Shown in pieces: positions 18,547-26,894 of a stretch of DNA of 64,000 bases. Both the position numbers and the translations under genes were made by a program. The notes under the pieces were generated by a model. It was not told where the DNA came from, did not search any database, and saw only the letters and a program-made list of their open reading frames with translations. The number at the start of each line of letters is the position of its first letter. Within the stretch, counting starts at the first letter, position 1. Source of the stretch: JAAZKA01 sp034926225 (lineage in GTDB: Bacteria > Bacillota > Clostridia > Oscillospirales > QAMX01). The stretch covers positions 1 through 64,000 of the forward strand of contig JAYFRF010000013.1 in assembly GCA_034926225.1 (NCBI GenBank), in the 5' to 3' direction.

Positions 18547-19259
18547 CTGCGTCTGTCGGAGCGGGATACCATCGAAAACAAGCGTAGAAATTGCGTAATG
18601 GAGACAGCGAGCGCGGCCACATAGGTCATCGCGGCGGCACGCAGTACCTTTGCCGATGCGGAAAGCTCCTCGGAGGTAAGCATCCCTGCGTCCTCAATGG
18701 CACGAAGCGCACGGCGGCTGGCGTTGAACTCCGTCGGCAGCGTTAAAAGCTGGAAAGCAACGCAAAGCCCAAAGCATAAGACGCCAAAGTAGGCGATGTT
18801 GATGAACATATCACCCGCCTCGGAAAAGAACAGTCCCAAAAGGATCAGCGGTATCGCAAGCCGTGAGCCGATATTCGTCAGCGGCACGATGGAGTTGCGG
18901 ATCGCAAGAGGGAAGTATCCCGTCGCATGCTGAACTGCGTGCCCCGCCTCATGCGCGGCCACCCCGACAGCGGCAACTGACGATACACTGTACACAGCGT
19001 CCGATAACCGTATCACCCGTACATGGGGGTCATAATGGTCGGTTAAATTGCCCGCAATCCGCTCAATGGACACGTCGTACAGACCGTTTGCATCCAGAAC
19101 CTGCCGTGCCGCATCCGCACCCGTTATACCGTTCGACGGGCGGAAGCCTGCATATCGCCGGAAGGTGGCGTTTACCCGTGCGCTTGCGATCAGCGAAAAT
19201 AGTGCGGCCAGCAGGACAAAGATATAGGAAGCATCCATAAAATATGGCCAGAACATCAT
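18543..19259 (-). CDS. Membrane zinc metallopeptidase, YugP family
   Basis: A 238-residue membrane protein of the putative neutral zinc metallopeptidase family. A transmembrane helix at about residues 9-27 is followed by a soluble stretch and the active-site helix VAAHEAGHAVQHA: HExxH with Glu as general base, and a later Glu (near LPTEFNASRRAL) as likely third ligand. Two further hydrophobic segments lie at about 130-170. The physiological substrate of YugP-type enzymes is unknown; a role in membrane-protein quality control is plausible. It is the first gene of a two-gene unit with the small membrane protein downstream. Confidence 0.88.
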   Translation of the reverse strand: MMFWPYFMDASYIFVLLAALFSLIASARVNATFRRYAGFRPSNGITGADAARQVLDANGLYDVSIERIAGNLTDHYDPHVRVIRLSDAVYSVSSVAAVGVAAHEAGHAVQHATGYFPLAIRNSIVPLTNIGSRLAIPLILLGLFFSEAGDMFINIAYFGVLCFGLCVAFQLLTLPTEFNASRRALRAIEDAGMLTSEELSASAKVLRAAAMTYVAALAVSITQFLRLFSMVSRSDRRR

Positions 19260-19414
19260 GTATCCCTCCTTCGGGAGAACTGATACTCACATTATATCAC
19301 AATTTGGGGAAAGCTTAAAGGACCGGGAATGTGTTTGCAGAAAATTAACACATCTTTTTGAGAAAGAGCCGAAAAGGAAGGGAAAACAGCTGTGGAAAGC
19401 GGTAAAAAACCGTA

Positions 19415-19443
19415 TTGTATTATATTACTGTGCATGTTATAAT
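19415..19443 (+). promoter_or_regulatory. Promoter for the phospholipase-C-like gene
   Basis: TTGTAT (19415-19420), a 17-base spacer and TATAAT (19438-19443). The start codon lies about 110 bases downstream, leaving a leader that contains a hairpin. Apart from this promoter and hairpin, the stretch 19260-19561 shows no supported gene. Confidence 0.65.
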
Positions 19444-19500
19444 ATACAGTATGAATACGTTGTCAGTTTCCTGCGAGGATTAAACATGTATGAGGAAGGG

Positions 19501-19535
19501 CTGCCGCGTTGAGAATAGATGCGGCAGTTCTTTTG
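19501..19535 (+). terminator. Leader hairpin with T-rich tail (possible attenuator)
   Basis: CTGCCGC (19501-19507) pairs with GCGGCAG (19521-19527), followed by TTCTTTTGC. It lies between the promoter and the start codon. A tiny eight-codon frame (ATG 19486 to TGA) ends inside the left arm. Attenuation is possible but unproven. Confidence 0.45.
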
Positions 19536-19561
19536 CATTTTTGAAAGGTTTGGTATGACCG

Positions 19562-20224
19562 ATGTCTTATCCGATGGTACATTTATCCGTCGCGTGGCTT
19601 ATCCTGAACAAAACACCCGGCATACAGACTCCGGCGGACTTCCTGCTAGGCGCGGTTGCGCCGGATGCCGTCCATTACCGCGACGCGTATAACAGCGATA
19701 TGAAGCTCTACAGCCATTTCGGCTGCGAAAATATGGCGGAAATTAAAGAAAAGTGGGGGTATGTCACCGAAAACGAGCCATGAGCCAACCGCGTACGGCA
19801 GGCTTGGAAGGTTTGTATGGATACCCCCGAGCGGGATTTCCTGCATGGGTATTTTGTGCATATCCTGACGGATATCTATAATAATAAAACAGTCTGGACG
19901 CCGTTTCGCATGTCGCAGGGCGGTACCTTTGACCGCGCGATCTATAATCAATACGGAGACGAGTGCCGGAACGTAGATTATCTTCTGTACCGGCGGCATC
20001 CCGCCCGTGAACAGATATGGACTCTGCTCCGTGACGCGTATGCGTATAGCGTCGGCGACCATATCGCGAAAACGGAAGTCGAACGCCTGAGGGAGTCTGT
20101 TTTGCACGAACGCTTTCGGGAACGGGAGGCGCCGGATGTTTCGGGGAACCGCTACTTCCGCTTGACGGATGCCGAGGAATTCATCCGGAAAGCGGCAAAT
20201 TTTTCGATGGAGAGCCTGATATAA
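19562..20224 (+). pseudogene. Zinc-dependent phospholipase C-like protein, interrupted by in-frame TGA
   Basis: One reading frame of 220 codons is broken only by a TGA at 19781-19783. The part before it (73 codons) has the start of the family: PMVHLSVAW, FLLGAVAPDAVHYRD and a KLYSHF motif with candidate zinc ligands. The part after it, in the same frame, continues with FLHGYFVHILTDIYNN and then a helical body to 20224. No shift is needed to join them, so a single base change, probably a Trp codon (TGG) to TGA, explains the break. TGA is used as a normal stop by many genes here, so recoding as Trp is unlikely. The second half could be made from ATG 19817 but would lack part of the metal site. 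A sequencing error is the main alternative. Confidence 0.7.
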
Positions 20225-20228
20225 CATT

Positions 20229-20271
20229 AAAACGGAAAGCTGTCGCGTTTATAGCGCAGCTTTCCGTTTTT
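20229..20271. terminator. Bidirectional terminator
   Basis: Fourteen-base-pair stem (20229-20242 with 20257-20270) flanked by A and T runs, between two convergent genes. Confidence 0.85.
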
Positions 20272-20276
20272 ATACG

Positions 20277-21365
20277 TCAGAAGGGACGCGTCAGCTTATC
20301 GGAGGGGGAAGCGCCCAGCGCCTGTGAAAGCAGCGACGTGAAATCCTGATAAAGGTTCTGTGCAATCCGCGGGGAACCGGTCGACAGATAGAACCGAATC
20401 AACCGGTCGACGGATTCTTCATCGTAGGGGTCACGCGACTTCACGCGAAGCAAAACATTTTCTGCTTTTTTATACTCGCATTGCGCGGAATACAACTCCG
20501 CCAAATGGTATTCTATACTCTTATAAATATCAAACGAAGGAAGCTTAAGGCTGGAGGCCCAGGTGTATTCCTGCGACTCCAGATACTCGCCGCAGTAAAT
20601 TGAGGCTATGGCCTCTAACTCATTGGCGGAAAGGGAAGTCATGGATAGCTCTGCCTGACGGAAACGGTACAGGTCACAATTAACACGATCCGTATCGATG
20701 GAATAGCTGTCCCGCACACGTAAAAGTAGGTCGCTGACGCCCTTCTCGGAGAAGGCGTTGCGCAGATAGGTACAGTTAACACGGAACAGATTATGAGATT
20801 TTTCCGGCGGCAGATTTGGCCATAGCTTATCGACGAGGATGTCCTTGGAACGCGGCCGCCCCTGATAATGCACCAGCAGAGCTAAAAGCTCCTCTGCCTT
20901 CGCCGTCCGGAATTTAACGGGCTCTCCCGCGACGGTGCAGTGGAAGCCGCCGAAGCAGCGAATGGAGACCGAACGGGATTCGGCGGTAAGGAGGTGGGAC
21001 ATATGGGCACGCTGCAGATACAGATCGAGCTGCTCACGGAGATCCTGTATGCTGATGGGTTTGAGCAGGTAGCCGGAGGCATGGATGCGAAAGGCATCGT
21101 AGGCCGAATGCGTATCGGTGGCAAGCATGACGATATGCAGCCGCGGTTGGATACCTAAAAGGCGGCTGCCCAGGGAAAGACTATCCATACCCGGAATATC
21201 TGTGGACAGTAAGCAGAAGTCTATTAAATGGTGCTGCGCATGCTCCAAGACACCGCCGGCGTCTGTAAAAAAGCCGTCAAGACGGACGCGGGAGTCTTGA
21301 CCCAGTATCGTCTTCAATTGTGTAAAAGTGTGCGGATTTTCATCCACTGCGATGACATGTATCAT
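20277..21365 (-). CDS. Receiver-SARP hybrid regulator with altered phospho-acceptor site
   Basis: A 362-residue cytoplasmic regulator. Residues 1-120 have a receiver fold: acidic pair Asp8-Glu9, conserved Lys in LLKPI near residue 102, and the turn IPGMDSL. Counting back from the Pro of that turn, the usual phospho-acceptor Asp is Ser54; Asp56 is two places late. Residues about 130-230 are a winged-helix DNA-binding domain (IRCFGGFHC, LLALLVHYQGRPRSKDILVDKLW) and 235-350 a BTAD helical domain. Phosphorylation-independent control or response to another signal is inferred. It is a single gene with its own promoter, and no kinase is adjacent in an operon. Targets are unknown. Confidence 0.85.
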   Translation of the reverse strand: MIHVIAVDENPHTFTQLKTILGQDSRVRLDGFFTDAGGVLEHAQHHLIDFCLLSTDIPGMDSLSLGSRLLGIQPRLHIVMLATDTHSAYDAFRIHASGYLLKPISIQDLREQLDLYLQRAHMSHLLTAESRSVSIRCFGGFHCTVAGEPVKFRTAKAEELLALLVHYQGRPRSKDILVDKLWPNLPPEKSHNLFRVNCTYLRNAFSEKGVSDLLLRVRDSYSIDTDRVNCDLYRFRQAELSMTSLSANELEAIASIYCGEYLESQEYTWASSLKLPSFDIYKSIEYHLAELYSAQCEYKKAENVLLRVKSRDPYDEESVDRLIRFYLSTGSPRIAQNLYQDFTSLLSQALGASPSDKLTRPF

Positions 21366-21409
21366 ATGTTCACTCCTCGTACGACATATAGACGCACGTT
21401 TCAGGAAAA

Positions 21410-21438
21410 ATTATATCATAGAAATCGAACGAAAACAA
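21410..21438 (-). promoter_or_regulatory. Promoter for the receiver-SARP gene
   Basis: Minus strand: TTGTTT (21438-21433), a 17-base spacer and TATAAT (21415-21410), 45 bases before the ATG. In the rest of 21366-21693 I see only short frames behind AGGAGG-like sites and the terminator at 21629-21676. Confidence 0.65.
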
Positions 21439-21628
21439 GATATGATTCCAATTTTGATGCAATAAACAAAAAAAGAAGATAAAAATTCCCTGGGTAAGGC
21501 ATATTTACCTAAGCAATTTTTTTAACAGCTTGCGCCAAGGATGTTACGAGGAGGTGAGTTTGCTTTGGAAGGGTGCTATTTAGAAGGGGGAGAGTGCCTC
21601 CCGCAATAAGGAGCTTATATTCCTTTGC

Positions 21629-21676
21629 CATCAAAAAGCGTGGTGCAGTTTTAAGACTGCACCGCGCTTTTTGATG
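21629..21676. terminator. Terminator hairpin downstream of the lipoprotein gene
   Basis: Twenty-base-pair stem (21629-21648 with 21657-21676, one G-T pair) with an eight-base loop and AAAAA/TTTTT inside the arms. It can work on both strands. Confidence 0.75.
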
Positions 21677-21693
21677 GCGTTACATAATTCGGA

Positions 21694-22953
21694 TTACCGC
21701 GCATCGACATAAACCACCGCATCGGAAACGCTTGCGTACAGCGCTTTCAGCCATTCGGCGCGATCTGTCCCTATCGCACCCATGCGTATATCGGCGGCGA
21801 GGATTTTGCCCTGCGACATGCCAAGGTTATCCACCATCGTTTCAACATGACGGCGGTTGACAGAGATGCCGGAAACTGTGCGATAATTCTGCGCGGACGC
21901 GGAGATGCGTCGCAGCAGCTCGTATGCGGCGTGCGGGTTATCGGCGCCGGCGGGAATGAAGGCGTAGGAAGTGACGATGGCGTGAAGCTCGCCCGTCTGC
22001 CAGTCGGAGAAGCAAATCATCCGCATGGTTTCTTCGATGGTATCGTAGCAGGTGTCCATCATACGGTAAAAATTCGGCGCGTTGCCAGCGATGTTTAAGT
22101 ATAAACAGGTGTCCGTGACAGGGAAAAGCGCCTGTGTCCGCCGATCGGTAATTTCCGTTACCTTCTGATAGAGATCGGGGAACTCATCCACCGTGGTCTG
22201 CATAAACGCGTGAGCTTCCGCGGAGAGCGCGTCGTTTCCAGTTTGGTCAAGCCCGAGGGATAGGGTAAGTATATCGTTCATCTGTGCCATATAGTCGGTA
22301 CCCGCGCCCATCGACCATCCTACAGGACGGCGGTTATCCATGGAGGCTAACTCGGTGAGCATGTCAATCGTTTCAGTACCTGTGGGGTTTTCCGGAAAGA
22401 TCAGGCCATATTCCGCAATGCGCTCTTCGCTGATGGTAAAACACGGCAGAGTAAACGCAAGCGGAAAAAGGTACTGGTATTCACCTGTGCGTAAGCCTTC
22501 AAAAACGGGCATGTAATAGTCTTCCTCTTCAAAGCCGTTGTCGGCATCTATGAGAGGGCGAAGGTCAAGAAGTTGATTCTTCTCTGCAAATGGGTACGGG
22601 TCGAGCGGCATATCGGAGCCGGTCAGCACGAGATCGGGGACGGTGCCGGACTCGAACGCCTCTGTCAGCGCATCGGCCAGTTCTTCACCGGTGGCAAACG
22701 CACGCGGGTTGAATTCGACTGCCGGCATGAAATCGACAGCCGAGGCGCAGAGCGATTTGTATTCGAGCAGGACAACATTGCTCAGCGTATCGCCGACATA
22801 GTCAAGGTACCAGACGTCAACGGTTCCTTCGGGCGCTTTATCTTCACGGATCGCTTCAAGCGCGGTGTCTGATGCACTCTTTTTCGATACGGATGTACAG
22901 CCAGAAACCATCAATAACGTAAGGATACAGAACAAAGCAAGCAAACGACGCAT
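21694..22953 (-). CDS. Solute-binding-like lipoprotein
   Basis: A 419-residue exported lipoprotein. The signal peptide ends in the lipobox MVSGC, followed by a short Ser/Lys linker. The body looks like a family-1 solute-binding protein: an early strand (VDVWYLDYV), a PDLVLTG segment, a middle hinge and a late aromatic and Pro-rich part. It is not followed by permeases, unlike the cassette proteins, so it may serve a distant transporter or act as a sensor partner. It starts 25 bases after the LytTR regulator on the same strand, which suggests co-transcription and a role in that signalling unit. The substrate is unknown. Confidence 0.8.
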   Translation of the reverse strand: MRRLLALFCILTLLMVSGCTSVSKKSASDTALEAIREDKAPEGTVDVWYLDYVGDTLSNVVLLEYKSLCASAVDFMPAVEFNPRAFATGEELADALTEAFESGTVPDLVLTGSDMPLDPYPFAEKNQLLDLRPLIDADNGFEEEDYYMPVFEGLRTGEYQYLFPLAFTLPCFTISEERIAEYGLIFPENPTGTETIDMLTELASMDNRRPVGWSMGAGTDYMAQMNDILTLSLGLDQTGNDALSAEAHAFMQTTVDEFPDLYQKVTEITDRRTQALFPVTDTCLYLNIAGNAPNFYRMMDTCYDTIEETMRMICFSDWQTGELHAIVTSYAFIPAGADNPHAAYELLRRISASAQNYRTVSGISVNRRHVETMVDNLGMSQGKILAADIRMGAIGTDRAEWLKALYASVSDAVVYVDAR

Positions 22954-22978
22954 AAAAAATGCCTCCCTTTGATTGCAT

Positions 22979-23704
22979 TCATGAAATTTCAGTTAGCTTG
23001 TCCGATGTGACGAGCGCGGTTTTGTCGGTACCTTTAAGGTAGAGTGTGTACGTCCAGCGGCCATAGGGGACGGCACGGACGATTTTACGGACGTTGACGA
23101 TGTAGGAACGATGCGTGCGAAGGAAGATGCCGGGGTCGAGCCGTTCATAGAGATCGTTTAAGCCCTCCGACGTGGCAAGCTCCCCTTCCGTCGTCGTGAG
23201 GATGCTCTCACGGTCAATGCGCTCGATGAACAGGATCGTCGCGGGATCGACAAAGGTGATGCCGTCGCGCGAGCGAAGGGTCAGGCGGTCATGCCGGACA
23301 TGTGTCGGACGGACGGGAGTCTCCGTACGGCGTTCGGCGAAGGTATCGCGCAGCCGGGTAAGGGTTTTATGTACGCGGGCAAGATCGAAGGGCTTTAAAA
23401 GATAGTCGAACGCGTATAATTCAAACGCGTCGGACATGAATTCATCGTGACCGGTGGCAAAGATAATCGCAAGACGATCGTTTTCGGCGCAGAGAGTACG
23501 CGCGGTGGCAAGGCCGTCGGCTCCCGGCATTTCGATATCGAGAAAAGCGACGTCGGGGGCCAGCTCGCGCGCCAGGTTGACAGCGTCCAAGCCGTTTTCC
23601 GCTTCACCGACGAGGGTAAAGCCGTCCTCCTTTTCGATGAGACGGCGCAGGACAAGACGCATGCCGGGATCATCCTCGGCAAGGATAACGCGCAGATCAG
23701 GCAT
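22979..23704 (-). CDS. LytTR-family response regulator
   Basis: A 241-residue regulator. Residues 1-120 are a normal receiver: acidic cluster AEDD, phospho-acceptor Asp in AFLDIEMPG near residue 56, Thr in FATGHDEF and Lys in LLKPFD. Residues about 138-240 are a LytTR DNA-binding domain (FIERIDRESIL, FLRTHRSYIVNV, a late YTLYL strand). The start ATG 23704 follows AAAAAGGAG. It reads into the lipoprotein gene. The likely partner kinase is at 25951-26826, with NfeD, FloA and a YxjI-like gene between them. A terminator hairpin lies just upstream, so expression may depend on read-through or on a promoter I could not identify. Confidence 0.88.
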   Translation of the reverse strand: MPDLRVILAEDDPGMRLVLRRLIEKEDGFTLVGEAENGLDAVNLARELAPDVAFLDIEMPGADGLATARTLCAENDRLAIIFATGHDEFMSDAFELYAFDYLLKPFDLARVHKTLTRLRDTFAERRTETPVRPTHVRHDRLTLRSRDGITFVDPATILFIERIDRESILTTTEGELATSEGLNDLYERLDPGIFLRTHRSYIVNVRKIVRAVPYGRWTYTLYLKGTDKTALVTSDKLTEIS

Positions 23705-23721
23705 AGCATACTCCTTTTTGG

Positions 23722-23768
23722 AAAATAAAAAACCGCGCGGAAGCTAAAGAGTATAGGCTTCCGCGCGG
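23722..23768 (-). terminator. Terminator between the YxjI-like gene and the response regulator
   Basis: Twelve-base-pair G/C stem (23733-23744 with 23757-23768). On the minus strand it is followed by TTTTTTATTTTC. The next gene starts only about 20 bases later. Confidence 0.8.
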
Positions 23769-23826
23769 AATGTCCATTTGGTTACTTCACTTCATTTCCG
23801 GCGATGCTTTTCGCATAAACGGTAGG

Positions 23827-24318
23827 TTAATTGTTTGCCGCAGAGGCGGCTGCGGCAGATGCCATTACGCAGTCGATGGTCAAAACCACCGCAAGGGCAA
23901 GGATTTCGTCCCGCGCATCTGCAATATTCAGTTCGTAGCAGTCTCCCCATGTCATCCATTCCTTATGAATGGTTACGATGGAGCGCCCTTCCCGTGTGAT
24001 CTCGTAATCGTGCGCCCAAAAGGAGCCTTCGATCTCCCAGTTTACGCCTTCGATGTAGTAGCGTGGACGCAAGAAAGTAAACTCCCGGACGATTTCCGCA
24101 ACATCTTGACCGTCTATGGAGACATAATAGCGTGGGCGGAAACTCCAGACCTTTTCGCGGATGAAGACGGCTTCCTGCCCTGATGTGTCATAGACATGGA
24201 GCTTTTTACCCCACGAGAACAGCTCGCCTTCAACGGAGTAACGGTCGAAACCGTTCTCGTCCTTGACGGTAAAGCGGTCAGCCCATGAAAATACCCTTTG
24301 CTTGATGTACAGTTTCAT
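23827..24318 (-). CDS. YxjI/LURP-one-related protein
   Basis: A 163-residue soluble protein of the tubby-like, LURP-one-related group. The N-terminal pattern (LYIKQRVFSWADRFTVKDENG, then YSVEGELFSWGKKLHVYD) gives the repeated beta strands expected for a 12-stranded barrel around a central helix, and the hydrophobic C-terminal segment (about residues 138-155) is that helix. Members are thought to bind lipid or membrane surfaces; no enzyme activity is known. It is the last gene of the NfeD-FloA-YxjI block, consistent with a membrane-associated function, and ends at a strong terminator. Confidence 0.82.
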   Translation of the reverse strand: MKLYIKQRVFSWADRFTVKDENGFDRYSVEGELFSWGKKLHVYDTSGQEAVFIREKVWSFRPRYYVSIDGQDVAEIVREFTFLRPRYYIEGVNWEIEGSFWAHDYEITREGRSIVTIHKEWMTWGDCYELNIADARDEILALAVVLTIDCVMASAAAASAANN

Positions 24319-24345
24319 GAATTACCTTTCGAAGCTAAAATGTTG

Positions 24346-25311
24346 TTATTTTTCCGCGCTTCCGGCAATGTTCTTACGCATCTCGGTATCGGCGGTAACA
24401 TTTTTGAGACTATAGTAGTCCATGACGCCGAGTTTTCCTTCACGCAGCGCGGCGGCCATCGCCATCGGCACCTCAGCCTCCGCTTCGACGACCTTGGCGC
24501 GCATCTCCTGCACGGACGCTTGCATCTCCTGCTCACGGGCGACGGCCATCGCACGGCGTTCCTCGGCTTTCGCCTGCGCGATACGCTTATCGGCTTCGGC
24601 CTGATCGGTTTGCAGCTGTGCACCGACGTTGCGGCCTACGTCGATATCCGCGATGTCGATGGAAAGGATCTCGAACGCGGTACCGGAGTCAAGCCCTTTT
24701 TGCAAAACGGTTTTCGAAATGCGGTCGGGGTTTTCGAGGACGTCCTTGTGCGTCTCGGAGGAGCCGATGGTGGTGACGATGCCTTCGCCGACACGGGCGA
24801 TGATGGTCTGCTCACCGGCGCCGCCGACGAGACGGTCGATGTTGGCGCGGACGGTGACACGCGCCTTGGCACGCAGCTCGATGCCGTTCTTCGCAATAGC
24901 GGCGATCGGCGGGGTTTCGATGACCTTCGGGTTGACGCTCATCTGGACAGCCTCGAGGACGTTGCGGCCCGCGAGATCGATTGCGGCGGCGCGTTCAAAG
25001 CCTAAGGGGATGTTCGCACGCTGCGCTGCGATCAGGGCGTTGACAACGCGGTCAACGTTACCGCCGGCAAGAAAGTGCGCCTCAAGCTTGTTGATGGGCA
25101 GCTCGATGCCGGCCTTGGTGGCCTTGATGAGGGGATTGACGATTTTCGCCGGCGGGACACGGCGGAGCTTCATACCGACAAGGGTGCCAAGACGGATGCG
25201 GACGTTCGCGGCTGCGGCGGATATCCATAACGTAACCGGGACGAAGGAGAAGAACAGCGAGAGAACAACGATAATTAGCGCAATGAGCAGCAGGTAGCCA
25301 AAGAATTCCAT
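24346..25311 (-). CDS. floA: Flotillin-like protein FloA
   Basis: A 321-residue membrane-microdomain scaffold. A single hydrophobic hairpin at residues about 5-30 anchors it to the inner face of the membrane. Next come an SPFH domain (LRRVPPAKIVNPLIKATKAGI, FLAGGNVDRVVNAL, VRANIDRLVGGAGEQTIIARVGEGIVT) and a C-terminal Glu/Ala-rich coiled coil (AQAKAEERRAMAVAREQEM) for oligomer formation. Length and motifs match FloA (YqfA) of Firmicutes. FloA organises signalling and secretion proteins in fluid or raft-like patches. It follows NfeD by 38 bases, the usual pairing, and precedes the YxjI-like gene. The ATG follows GGGAGG. Confidence 0.93.
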   Translation of the reverse strand: MEFFGYLLLIALIIVVLSLFFSFVPVTLWISAAAANVRIRLGTLVGMKLRRVPPAKIVNPLIKATKAGIELPINKLEAHFLAGGNVDRVVNALIAAQRANIPLGFERAAAIDLAGRNVLEAVQMSVNPKVIETPPIAAIAKNGIELRAKARVTVRANIDRLVGGAGEQTIIARVGEGIVTTIGSSETHKDVLENPDRISKTVLQKGLDSGTAFEILSIDIADIDVGRNVGAQLQTDQAEADKRIAQAKAEERRAMAVAREQEMQASVQEMRAKVVEAEAEVPMAMAAALREGKLGVMDYYSLKNVTADTEMRKNIAGSAEK

Positions 25312-25349
25312 GAATATGACCTCCCTAAATATTTTCGGGCACTGCGGTT

Positions 25350-25862
25350 TTATACGTACGCCTTGGCGGTTTCGCGTACAACAATGCGGTTACCCTCGAC
25401 CTCGATGACCTCGAGAGGAGTACCCGGCTCAATAAATTCGCCGCGCGTGACGACATCGAGCCGCACGCCGTTGAAATCGGCGCTGCCGGACGGACGCAGC
25501 ACGGTCAGCGCGGTGCCGGTATGGCCGACAAGCGTACGCAGATCATCGGTGCCGGAGAAGCCGGAAGCCGCGTCGGTACGATCCTTGAGAATCAGCGTAC
25601 GGGACAGTCGCCCGCGTGTCGCCGAGCGTAAGAGGATGGCGAGCAGCACGGCGAGGATGACGAGGATGACGGCGGAAAGTACGAGTCCCTGCGCCACGGT
25701 TTTCGCGGTTAGGATAACGCCGACGAACAGGAGCAGTATGCCGAAACCGCCCGCGACGCCGAAGCCGGGAATAAACATTTCTACCGCGACGAGAATCATG
25801 CCGACAATGAATACGATCATGGCTAGGGTGGACATATTGGTTAACGCTTCCAACAAACCCAT
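25350..25862 (-). CDS. NfeD family membrane protein
   Basis: A 170-residue membrane protein. Two or three transmembrane helices fill residues 13-80. The C-terminal 65 residues form the small OB-like NfeD barrel (LVGHTGTALTVLRPSGSADF, TRGEFIEPGTPLEVIEVEGN), the family signature. The serine-peptidase domain of long NfeD proteins is absent, so this is the short form that normally partners a flotillin. It is the first gene of nfeD-floA-yxjI, with an AAAGGAGG site before the ATG and a possible promoter at 25896-25924. Confidence 0.92.
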   Translation of the reverse strand: MGLLEALTNMSTLAMIVFIVGMILVAVEMFIPGFGVAGGFGILLLFVGVILTAKTVAQGLVLSAVILVILAVLLAILLRSATRGRLSRTLILKDRTDAASGFSGTDDLRTLVGHTGTALTVLRPSGSADFNGVRLDVVTRGEFIEPGTPLEVIEVEGNRIVVRETAKAYV

Positions 25863-25895
25863 ATTGAAAACCTCCTTTATGATTTGTGTAGCTGT

Positions 25896-25924
25896 ATCGT
25901 ATCACAAAAACGGCTCACATGCAA
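25896..25924 (-). promoter_or_regulatory. Possible promoter for nfeD-floA-yxjI
   Basis: Minus strand: TTGCAT (25924-25919), a 17-base spacer and TACGAT (25901-25896), 34 bases before the nfeD start. The -10 is weak. Confidence 0.45.
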
Positions 25925-25950
25925 GTGTTGCACGTCGAAAGATACGGAAG

Positions 25951-26826
25951 TCAAGCCGAAGTGTCGTTTTCGGCGTCTGATGTGAGTTTGGGGAGGACGC
26001 CTTCAAATACGGTGCGCGTTTTGTCGGAGAAGACTCGCAGCGTCCCGCCGCAGGAGCGGAAGATATCCCGGCAAATGGCAAGACCCATGCCGCGTTCTCC
26101 GACATTGGTGGAAAAGCCCGGCTCGAAAATGCTCTGCCATAAGGACGGCTCGATCGCCGGGCCGTTGTTCTCGAAGGTGAACGTATATGTTTTCAAACTT
26201 TCGGAAAGCCTGACATACAGACGTTTCTCCCCCTCATTTTGCGCAAGCGCGGTGATCGCGTTGTCGATGATGTTACCGATGACGCGGCAGAGTTCCCATG
26301 CGGGAATCGGCAGATGCTCAAGGCGCGTCGTGATGTCAAGAGAGACCGAGGCGCCTCGCGATTCGCACATAGCAAGCTTTGCTTGCATGATGGCGTTGAC
26401 GGACGGGTGGTCGGTGCGAACGCCGCCGGTGGTGCGTTGGATGTCGGTGTAGATGCGTTCGATGTAGTCATGAGCTTCCTTATATTCGTCCATTTCAATA
26501 AGAGAATAGACGACTTGCAGATGATTTAAGAAGTCGTGCCGCTGCGCGCGCTGGGAGCGGTTGAGCGTTTCGACAGCGGCGAGCGCTTGGGAGAGCATCT
26601 CCGCTTCCTGATTTTGCCTCACAATAGGCGCAAGGTTTAAGAGCGTCAGGCAGGATGACAGCATCGACAGGCATACCAGCCCTAGAACGATGTAGTCCCC
26701 TTCGCGGATGGAGCCATCTGCGGTGGAAAGGAAGACAATGACGAGCGCAGCCATGGCCATGACCTGTAAGATCGTCACAACAATAATAAAAGCAATGGTT
26801 TTGCTGATGTTGATCTGATGACGCAT
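25951..26826 (-). CDS. Sensor histidine kinase, Spo0B-type dimerisation domain
   Basis: A 291-residue membrane kinase. Two transmembrane helices at about residues 8-32 and 44-68 leave almost no external domain, so it probably senses membrane state or a partner protein. The phospho-acceptor motif QRHDFLNHLQVV near residue 115 is of the AgrC/CitA (Spo0B-like) type. The ATPase domain has the N box (VIGNIIDNAI), a G box (ERGMGLAICRDIF) and the usual end. The start ATG 26826 follows an AAGGCAGG-like site; the longer frame runs into the divergent spoVA region and is rejected. The likely partner is the LytTR regulator at 22979-23704, separated by nfeD-floA-yxjI. Confidence 0.87.
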   Translation of the reverse strand: MRHQINISKTIAFIIVVTILQVMAMAALVIVFLSTADGSIREGDYIVLGLVCLSMLSSCLTLLNLAPIVRQNQEAEMLSQALAAVETLNRSQRAQRHDFLNHLQVVYSLIEMDEYKEAHDYIERIYTDIQRTTGGVRTDHPSVNAIMQAKLAMCESRGASVSLDITTRLEHLPIPAWELCRVIGNIIDNAITALAQNEGEKRLYVRLSESLKTYTFTFENNGPAIEPSLWQSIFEPGFSTNVGERGMGLAICRDIFRSCGGTLRVFSDKTRTVFEGVLPKLTSDAENDTSA

Positions 26827-26848
26827 AGCTGATACCTGCCTTTTCCGC

Positions 26849-26878
26849 GTATTGGTCCCATGTTTTCGACACATACTG
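26849..26878 (+). promoter_or_regulatory. Possible forespore (SigG/SigF) promoter of spoVAC
   Basis: GTATT (26849-26853), an 18-base spacer and CATACTG (26872-26878) resemble the forespore sigma consensus GHATR-N18-CATWHTA, with one mismatch in each box. The leader would be only about 10 bases long, which lowers confidence. Confidence 0.4.
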
Positions 26879-26894
26879 TAAACGGGTGAAAAAG

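Noticed and set aside
19562..20224. TGA read as tryptophan (alternative genetic code)
   Set aside because: Many intact genes here end in TGA (for example ABC-F, azlC, the metallopeptidase), so TGA is a normal stop.
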